Positions 56,891 through 64,000 of a stretch of DNA of 64,000 nucleotides are shown in pieces (the first letter of the stretch is position 1; the number at the start of each line of letters is the position of its first letter). The stretch is from Dendrobium chrysotoxum (lineage: Eukaryota; Streptophyta; Magnoliopsida; Asparagales; Orchidaceae). The stretch is from NCBI GenBank assembly GCA_019925795.1, contig CM034311.1, forward strand, positions 21,636,231 to 21,700,230, read 5' to 3'. The notes under the pieces were generated by a model, which was given only the letters and a program-made list of their open reading frames with translations, was not told the origin of the DNA and ran no database searches. The translations under genes and the position numbers were made by a program.

Positions 56891-59800
56891 TTCTCCCGGG
56901 GTGGAAGAAAGCTCGACTCCGTCGAGCAAATATCTCTGGTGCTGTCATAGAACTCTAGTGCATCCGGATCCAGCTGCTGCAACTCATCGCGATCCAACCA
57001 CGTATCCTCTGACTCGGGTTTACCTTTCCACCTAATCAAGTACCTTCGTCGTTCACCCTCCTTTGTAGAGATGATTTCATCGCTCAAGATCATGTCCACT
57101 TTATCTGCTATAGGTGATGTAGGAATATCTGGGAGTGGAGGTAGGTTAGGGGTCTCACAAGGTGGGGTCACACAAGGCTGTTGTATAAGTGGGTTTGGCG
57201 GATTAAAATCCGGGCCTTCATATGCCACTAGATCTTCTATGTTAAAAGAGGGATTAATGTTGAACTCCGCAGGAAGATCTATTACGTAAGCATTATCATT
57301 GATTTTCTTAAGTATTTTGAACGGACCAGCACTTTTGGCATGCAGTTTCTTAACCGTTCCCTGAGGGAACCGTTCCGGACGAATCCGCACCATCACGGAA
57401 TCACCAACCTCAAAAGTTTTAAATTTTCGTCTCAAATCAGCACGTAATTTATAATCAGTATTGCTCTTTTCAATTTGTCGTGCAATTCAATTTGTCGTGC
57501 AATTTCCTTATGAAGTTCATGCAAATGTGATGCAAATGATGATGCAGACTCAGAAATCCTATACCTAGGACACATAGGAATGAGATCTAAAGGTTGCCTA
57601 GGTTTGTACCCGTATACAATCTCGGAAGGACTTAGGCCAGTGGTTCGGTTAATAGAGTTGTTATAAGCGAACTCAGCAGTGGGTAAAATGGAATCCCAAT
57701 CCTTGACATGTTCGCCAACCAGAGACCTTAACAGATTACCTACGCTCCTATTAACTACCTCGGTCTGACCATCGGTTTGTGGATGAAAGGCGGTAGAAAA
57801 TTATAACTTCGTACCTAATTTCATCCAAAGGGTTTTCCAAAAGTAGCTAGTGAACTTAACGTCCCTATCAGACACAATGGTTTTAGGTAGGCCGTGCAGA
57901 CGGACAACTTCATTGAAGTAAAGTTTGGCAATATGGGATGCATCGGAAGTTTTGGAGCAGGGTATAAAATGAGCCATCTTGGAAAACCTATCAACTACGA
58001 CACAGATGGCATCATTTTTGCGAAGAGTCTTAGGCAGGCCTAAAATGAAATCCATGCTAACGTCCTGCCAAGGACAACTAGGGACTGGCAACGGAGTGTA
58101 CAGGCCTGTGTTCTGCTTCCGCTGTTTGGCTAGCTGACACGTATGACACCGGCTAACCAATATACCAACATCTCTCTTTAGGCTAGGCCAAAAGAAACGG
58201 TACTCCACGAATTCTATCGTTTTGTCCCGTCCGAAGTGCCCAGCGAGGCTTCCGGCGTGGAGTTCCCAGGCCAGAAAATCCCTTAAGGAGGTGCTCGGGA
58301 TGCAAAGCTTTTGAGCTTTAAAAAGATAACCATCCTCCAGAAGGAAATCGTCCACAAGGCGCGTGCTGCCCGTGGACAGGAGAGAGTATGTTTCCTTGAA
58401 GTCGGGGCAGTCCAGATAATCTTTCCTTATTTGGTCAAAACCCACGACTTCGGCCCTCAACTCAGTGGTAGTCATCATGCGACGACTGAGGGCATCGGCA
58501 GCTTTATTCTCAACTCCCGCCTTATGCCTAAGGGTATAAGTGTACTCTTGAAGGAATTCTACCCAACGACCGTGGCGTGCATTCAACTTCTTCTGGGAGT
58601 TTATATATCGTAAAGCTTCGTGATCCGAGAAGATGACGAACTCTTGCGGGAGCAAGTAGTGTCGCCAATAACGGAGAGATTGGATCACGGCATAGAATTC
58701 CTTATCGTAAGTGGAATATCGCTGCCGAATATCATTCAGTTTCTCACTGAAATACGCTACAGGATGACCCTCCTGGGAGAGGACTCCTCCAATTCAGACT
58801 CCCGAAGCGTCGCAGGTCACTTCGAAGACTTTGGAGAAGCCAGGGAGTCTCATTACTGGGGCCTCCACCATTCTTTTCTTAATGTCCTCGAAAGCTCTAG
58901 CGGCGGCCGGGGTCCAGTGGAAATCACCCTTTTTAAGGCAATCAGTGATAGGAGATACGATTGTACTGAAATTTCGTATGAATCTCCTATAGAAGGTGGC
59001 CAATCCGTGGAAGCTGCGGACTTCCCGGATGTTGTGAGGAAGGGGCCACTCAACTATGGCTTTTACTTTCTCAGGGTCAGCAGAAACCCTGCGAGCCGAT
59101 ATAATAAACCCTAGAAAGATGACTCGATCTACGAGGAAAGTACACTTCTTGGGATTAGCGTATAACTGTTCCTTCCTTAAAACGGAGCAGACTTGCTTAA
59201 GGTGGTCAAGATGTTGCTCCACAGAATGACTATAAATAAGGATGTCGTCAAAGTAGACAACGACAAACTTACTCATAAAAGGACGCAACACTTGGGTCAT
59301 AATCCTCATGAAGGTGCTCGGGGCGTTACTCAACCCGAAAGGCATGACCATCCACTCATAAAGACCGTCCTTGGTCTTGAATGCAGTCTTCCACTCATCA
59401 CCGGGTCGAATCCGGATCTGGTGGTATCCACTCTTAAGATCGATCTTGGAAAAGAGGATGGCACCCGTCATCATATCCAGCATATCGTCTAATCTAGGAA
59501 TAGGAAATCGATATTTGACGGTGATCTTGTTGATAGCACGGCTATCAACACACATTCTCCAAGATCCGTCCTTCTTAGGAGTGAGAAGGGCGGGCACCGC
59601 GCAAGGACTAAGACTTTCCTTAATGAAACCTCGCTGAAGTAGCTCGTCTACTTGCTTTTTAAGTTCGGCATGTTCCGTGGGGTTCATGCGATAGTGAGGC
59701 AGGTTTGGAAGGGAGGCTCCAGGGACTAAGTCTATAGCATGCTGAATGTCTCGGAGAGGGGGTAACTGATCAGGGAGATCATCCGGGAAGACATCAGCAA

Positions 59801-60611
59801 ACTGCCCTAAGATAGGCTGGACTTCCTGAGGAATGGGGTCATCAGATTCGGTGGGAATCTCACGACCCACTAAAGCGTATAGAGGCGCACCACGAGTGAC
59901 CTCGGAGTCCAGAACCTTGGCGGTGACCAAGTTTAGTCCTTTCTTGGACTTAAGGGGGTGGGGTTTAGGTTCTTCCTTAACCCGAGGCTGCGATGGTAAA
60001 AGCTTAATCTTTTTACCCGCATGTTCAAACACGCAGGTGTTCGAACGCCCATAGATGTGGACATCATTATCAAAAATCCAAGGTCGCCCTAACAGAATTT
60101 GTCCCACATCCATAATCAGAACATCGCACCATACGTTCTCCTTGTAAGTGGCAAAGGAGATAGGTACGAGACTTTGTTCTCTCACTTTCAAGGCAGTGGA
60201 GTTGACCCAAGCTACCTTATATGGACTAGGGTGAGGAACGGCAGAAAGGCCTAATTTGGACACCATGCTGGAGGATACAGCATTGATGCAGCTGCCACTA
60301 TCTACGATGACTTTATAGTTTTTATCTTTGATTTTGGTGTAGGTGTGAAAGATAGAAGTCCTACGCCAGTCATCGGAGGTAACAGGGTGTGACAGCGCAC
60401 ATCTCACCACGCAGATGGGAGATGTGTCCAACTTCTGAAGGCAATGGAGGACGGCGGTGTCCTCGTCCTCCTCGAAGAAATCACCCTCTTCTTCGACTTG
60501 GTGAATTTGATCAACCTCGGGTTCGGGATCCTCCTCAGTAATCTCCTCAATAATAGACACTTTGTATGGACTGGAGCACTGAGAAGCGATATGCCCATAC
60601 CCCTGGCATCA
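56809..60611 (-). pseudogene. pol of the minus-strand chromovirus (PR-RT-RH-INT-chromodomain), broken
   Basis: Read from 60611 downward in one frame after the stop in the gag zinc knuckle. Protease with IVDSGSCINAVSSSMV. RT with RMCVDSRAINKITVKYRFPI, KIDLKSGYHQIRI, MPFGLSNAPSTFM and VVYFDDILIYS. RNase H from about 58830. Integrase with the HHCC region (HAGSLAGHFG, CHTCQLAKQ), SMDFILGLP and VSDRDVKFTSYFW. Then the C-terminal part with RYLIRWKGKPESEDTWL, a chromodomain (about 57045-56995). Breaks: stop 58794-58796 at the RT/RNase H boundary, stop 57801-57803 in the integrase, and a 17-bp tandem duplication at 57471-57504 that shifts frame. The last 82 nt (56890-56809) are inside the 3' LTR. Confidence 0.9.
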
Positions 60612-61616
60612 AAAGCACTTGGTCCCGGGACTGGACCGAGGGGTATCCGGAGTGGGAGGTTTATTTCTAAAATCAGGTCGGGGTGCAGGGGAACCCGTGG
60701 GAGGTCGGGTACTACTACCCGGAGTAGGTCGAGTAGTAGAGGAGTGTGGGGTGGAACTACCAGTCGGTCTGTAGGAGGGTCTAGGGTCGTGGTGACGGCT
60801 AGAGTGTTGAGATCGACTCTCCTCTAGGTCAAGTACTAAACTATATGCATTCTCGAGGGTCGTGACATTCCGGGCGAACAGCTCGTTGCGAAGGTCCTCT
60901 CGCAACCCGGTACGAAACATGGATAGAATCTGTGCAGGGGTAGTGGAGGTCTCCCCTTTACAACGAATCAGAAAATCATCGAAGGAGGCGATGTAATCCT
61001 TGACGGGTTTGCTACCCTGAGTCAGTCTATGCCACATATCTAGGAGCCTAGGGAAATACGAGGGAGGAAGGTACTTCTGCTTAAGCTCACGCTTCATCGA
61101 CAGCCAATCAGTAATGGGGTACTCATTACGAGACTCCCTAAGGCTTTCTAAGTTAGACCAGAACTGGCTAGCCCTACCAATGAGTTTCATACTGGCAAAA
61201 CTGACCTTCCTAGCCTCGGAGATGTCATACCACCTAAAGAAACTATCCATACCTTTTATCCAGTCCAGAAAGAGCTGGGGATCGAGGGTACCATCGAAAG
61301 TAGGTGCATCGACCTTGATATTCTTCATCAGGGGAAGATCAGGGTCGTGGTGGTGCTCTTGCCTATGGTGGGGAACTCGATGAGGAGCTCGAGTGTGCCC
61401 CTCATCCATAAAAGGATCATCCCCGTACATAGAGGGTGGCCTAGAAGGGGTATACGGAATCGGGTGGTTCCTACCATGCTCTATGGTATCAAGACAGTCA
61501 GTGGTGGTTCTACGAAATTCCGCAAGGTCGGCTTGGTTTTCCTTTAATTGTTGGCTAATAGCATTCATTTGACCCACCAGTAGGTCTAGAGTTCTTCCAA
61601 GTTGTTCGGGATCCAT
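60609..61616 (-). pseudogene. gag of the minus-strand chromovirus
   Basis: ATG at 61616, 335 residues to a TGA at 60609-60611. Contains a gag domain with VDAPTFDGTLDPQLFLDWI, ASQFWSNLESL, KQKYLPPSYFPRLLDMW and VKDYIASFDDFLIRC, then a Ser/Pro/Thr-rich linker. The TGA falls between the first two cysteines of the CCHC zinc knuckle. The rest of the knuckle (CQGYGHIASQC) follows in the same frame, so gag and pol are one frame split by this stop. Confidence 0.88.
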
Positions 61617-61953
61617 TGCTAAGTACTAGGGAGGGTTTAGGAGTGACAACTAAGAGTGGACAGCAAGTGTAAGTGCAGGAAATACACCCTAAAATGTTAC
61701 TAACTGCTGCAGGAAACTTAGGGACAGCACTCTATACTAGGGTGTTAAGGTTCCTAAACAAGTAGCAAGGTTGTAGGGTTAAGGCCAACACTTAGACACT
61801 AAAGAGAAGACCTTAAAGTTCACTAAATGCGTGCATCAAACAAAAAATGAATTTTTTTAAATAAATTTAAAGATGCGATGCATGCAAAATTAAATAGACT
61901 TGCAAGGTAGCAACCTAGGGTGATTTTCTAGCATGCAATCCTAGGTTAACCAT

Positions 61954-61965
61954 GCTCTGATACCA
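61954..61965 (-). promoter_or_regulatory. Primer-binding site (initiator-Met tRNA)
   Basis: On the minus strand TGGTATCAGAGC, an exact match to the common plant iMet primer site, two bases inside the 5' LTR. Confidence 0.93.
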
Positions 61966-61967
61966 GA

Positions 61968-63775
61968 TGATGCAAGATTAAAATGCTTTTCAATAAAATT
62001 TAGGATTTGCACGCATTCATTTAAGAGCAAGTACTTGATTAAACTACTAGCAGTTAGAACGATGAAATAAAACAAAGAAGGGGTGCTTGCGTTTAGGCTA
62101 AACTACAATAAAATGCTTGAACAAACAAATAGATTAGAAATTCAAATCAAAGCCAACATAGTGGATGTTCATTCACAATCCCTTAATTAACATTGAGATA
62201 AGTAAACACATTAGGAGCTCTCAAAGTAACCCTATGTTTACTAAGCTTTTGTTTAGCAAATTAAGCGGCATAGATCTTTTACAACTTCATCACCACCTAC
62301 AAGGTTAGTAGCAAGACGATGTGACTTGATGAGGAAAGAAAGTCACCTTAACCGGGAAAGAATCGTCGTCGGAAAGTAGTCACTTGATGGCCGATGGTAT
62401 GGGCGAGGAACCGTAGGATGTGAGCGAAACGTCTCCTGAGTGGGGAAGTATCCGGAGGGGAAACCGTCGTGAGCCGGCCGAGGATGGTCCACCGTCCCTT
62501 CTTCCTCTGATCGTCAATCGTATCCACCAAAGTAATGTGGATCCGATCGAAGTATTCTTCGACGGTGTTGTCGAAGTCAAAACCGACGTCGAAGAACGGG
62601 GACCGGAGGATGTCAATGTTATCGTCTTCGTCAAGTACCAATCCGTAATCCCATGCGGGCACTTCCATTCATGTTGTTGGAAGGATAACAAGTAGTGTAG
62701 GACGAAGCTTTGCCGCCCTTGGTGTCGTCTCCCAAGAAAAGGTGGTTTGCTTTGAGAATCCAAGGAGGAAAGAGGGTGGGGAGGTGGCCGGCCAAGGAGT
62801 GGGATTGGGGGGGGGGGGGGATTAGGGTTAGGGTTGTTTTGATAAAATCTGAAGTTATTTTCAGATTTCAGAATTAGAGGGAAGTGGATAAGGAAACTAG
62901 ATTTGATTTCAAAAGGTAGGGTTTAATGTGAGGGGGAGGATTGGTGAGAGAAAAGAGGGGAATTGGAGAGAGAGAGGGGGCGGCATAGGGATAGGGGCCG
63001 GCGGCTTGTAGAGGGGATTGGGAGAGATTTGAGGAGGTGATTTGGGTTTCTTAATTTAGGATTAGAGAAAAGGAAAGATTTAATTCTCTCCTTATTAATT
63101 CAAATTTCAAAAAGAGGTCAAATAGGAAACTTTCCTAAAATAGTTTTGGTAATTTAGGAAAGTATTCTAATTTGAATTTAAATTGGATTCAAATCTTTAA
63201 TGCCTTCCAAATATATTCCCTCTTATTTTAGGAAACTCAATTAAAGAGAGGGGAAGGGGTGGGGGCGGGTGGAGGCCGGCGGTTTGTAGAGGTGGGGGAG
63301 AACCGTGGGGGTAGGGGACAGTGGGAAGGGGCTCGATTTGGGGAGAGGGGGGGATGGGCCGTGGGTTGGGGAAGAGGGGAAGGAGAAGGGGAAGGGGAGA
63401 GAAGAACTAAAACTTAAAACCACGAACCCGACACATCGAAGTTGGTGGGTGATGCACTTCCTTCTCTAAAGGATCTCTCCAAGTTCTCAAACTCACATAT
63501 GCAGAAATTTTTCATAATGAGTATTCATCCCCACAAAAGAGAATAAAGGGGCTATATATAAGCCTCATACAAAGACTTAAGAAAGAAAAGACGACGTTGC
63601 CCTTAGGGCTTACAAACAACATAATAAAACAACTCCCTTAAGTAAGGGTAAAACAGTCAACAGAAATAAAAGAAATAAAACAACATAATAAACTTAGAAA
63701 TATAAAGACTCGATCGTGGCCGTAGATCGACGACCACGTCTACGATAAACTTTCCAAGTATGGATGTCCTCATCA
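61968..63775 (-). repeat. 5' LTR of the minus-strand chromovirus
   Basis: 1808 bp; TGATGAGGACATCC start at 63775 and CATCA end at 61968 in element orientation. It should contain the promoter; a TATATATAG box at about 63552-63560 (minus strand) lies in a plausible core-promoter position. Confidence 0.92.
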
Positions 63776-63780
63776 ATAAC

Positions 63781-64000
63781 CCATTAATTAAATTCCCCTT
63801 AATCCCTCCTAAACTGCCAGCCTTCTCTAGCTCTATCTTGAGATGATTTCAAGTTTCAAATTATCCTCTCCCTCTTTTAGGAAATCTGAAATTAAAATTC
63901 AAATTTTCTAATTAATTTCCCTCCACCTCCTTAACCCAAAGTCCAAGAGTCTTCCACCCACAACCCTAGTCGAAATCCTCCATCCCTCTTTCCCCACCTC
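63781..64000 (+). mobile_element. Outer CRM-like LTR resumes after the nested insertion
   Basis: After the second ATAAC the sequence continues with CCATTAATTAAATTCCCC and CT-rich, TTTCAAATT-rich words similar in style to 54900-55070. It runs off the window, so I cannot tell a solo LTR from a full element. Confidence 0.55.

Larger units (their letters stand above)
55078..63775 (-). mobile_element. CRM-like Ty3/gypsy chromovirus, full length, inactive
   Basis: 8.7-kb element on the minus strand with 1.8-kb LTRs, target duplication ATAAC (55073-55077 and 63776-63780), iMet primer site, gag, protease, RT, RNase H, integrase and chromodomain. The TGATGAGGACATC LTR start and the polyprotein running into the LTR through a DEDI motif are features I associate with the CRM (centromeric retrotransposon) clade; clade placement needs a tree. 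About 22 substitutions separate the LTRs in 1.8 kb by hand count. It is inserted inside the related outer LTR. Confidence 0.92.

Overview
The window is nuclear DNA of a flowering plant. The evidence is split genes with GT-AG introns, plant-type families (GTE8/10/12-like proteins, a chloroplast DnaJ-type zinc-finger protein, mitochondrial D-lactate dehydrogenase, FIS1), Ty3/gypsy chromoviruses primed by initiator-Met tRNA, Ty1/copia, RTE and L1 LINE relics, a SINE, a hAT-type MITE and many AT-rich MITEs. The species cannot be named from sequence alone. No bacterial features, CRISPR array, rRNA or convincing tRNA gene were found.

Layout. 0.6-3.7 kb: decayed RTE-type LINE. 6.7-14.4 kb (minus): the 5' half of a mitochondrial D-lactate dehydrogenase gene. 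Four exons have intact splice sites and reading phase. Its first exon falls at or beyond a 500-N assembly gap (14473-14972), and the exons after the FAD-binding motif are not visible. Its introns carry a diverged ~220-bp tandem repeat and a GTGCA-rich minisatellite. 14.97-17.86 kb: a dense array of about 70 short hairpins whose stems differ in sequence, but whose loops nearly all read (C)CAAA on the plus strand. The same style reappears at 18.86 and 19.2-19.7 kb. This is the strongest unexplained signal in the window. 20-24 kb: a TGCTGTCC-motif block, a copia RNase H relic, a truncated RTE tail and two minisatellites. 24.4-24.8 kb (minus): first two exons of a plastid DnaJ-type cysteine-rich protein.

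25.4-43.1 kb: a head-to-tail triplication (units of about 6.7, 6.3 and 4.7 kb). Each unit holds one intact seven-exon gene (5'UTR exon plus six coding exons) for a protein of 314, 314 or 400 residues. The proteins match the N-terminal motif and the C-terminal module of plant GTE8/10/12 BET-type factors, but have no bromodomain. The units differ by a hAT MITE in copy 1, a SINE in copy 2 and an in-frame 255-bp exon duplication in copy 3. Because the other units preserve the empty sites, these events can be dated relative to the triplication.

44.6-44.9 kb (minus): the last two exons of a FIS1 mitochondrial fission gene. 46.2-52.0 kb: a recent but broken chromovirus (plus strand, TSD GATTA). 52.1-54.2 kb: L1 and RTE relics. 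54.2 kb to the end: nested chromoviruses. A CRM-like LTR on the plus strand is interrupted by a complete 8.7-kb CRM-like element on the minus strand (TSD ATAAC, 1.8-kb LTRs differing by about 22 substitutions). Both polyproteins run into their own LTRs. The working host genes are small islands in repeat-rich, probably heterochromatic DNA.
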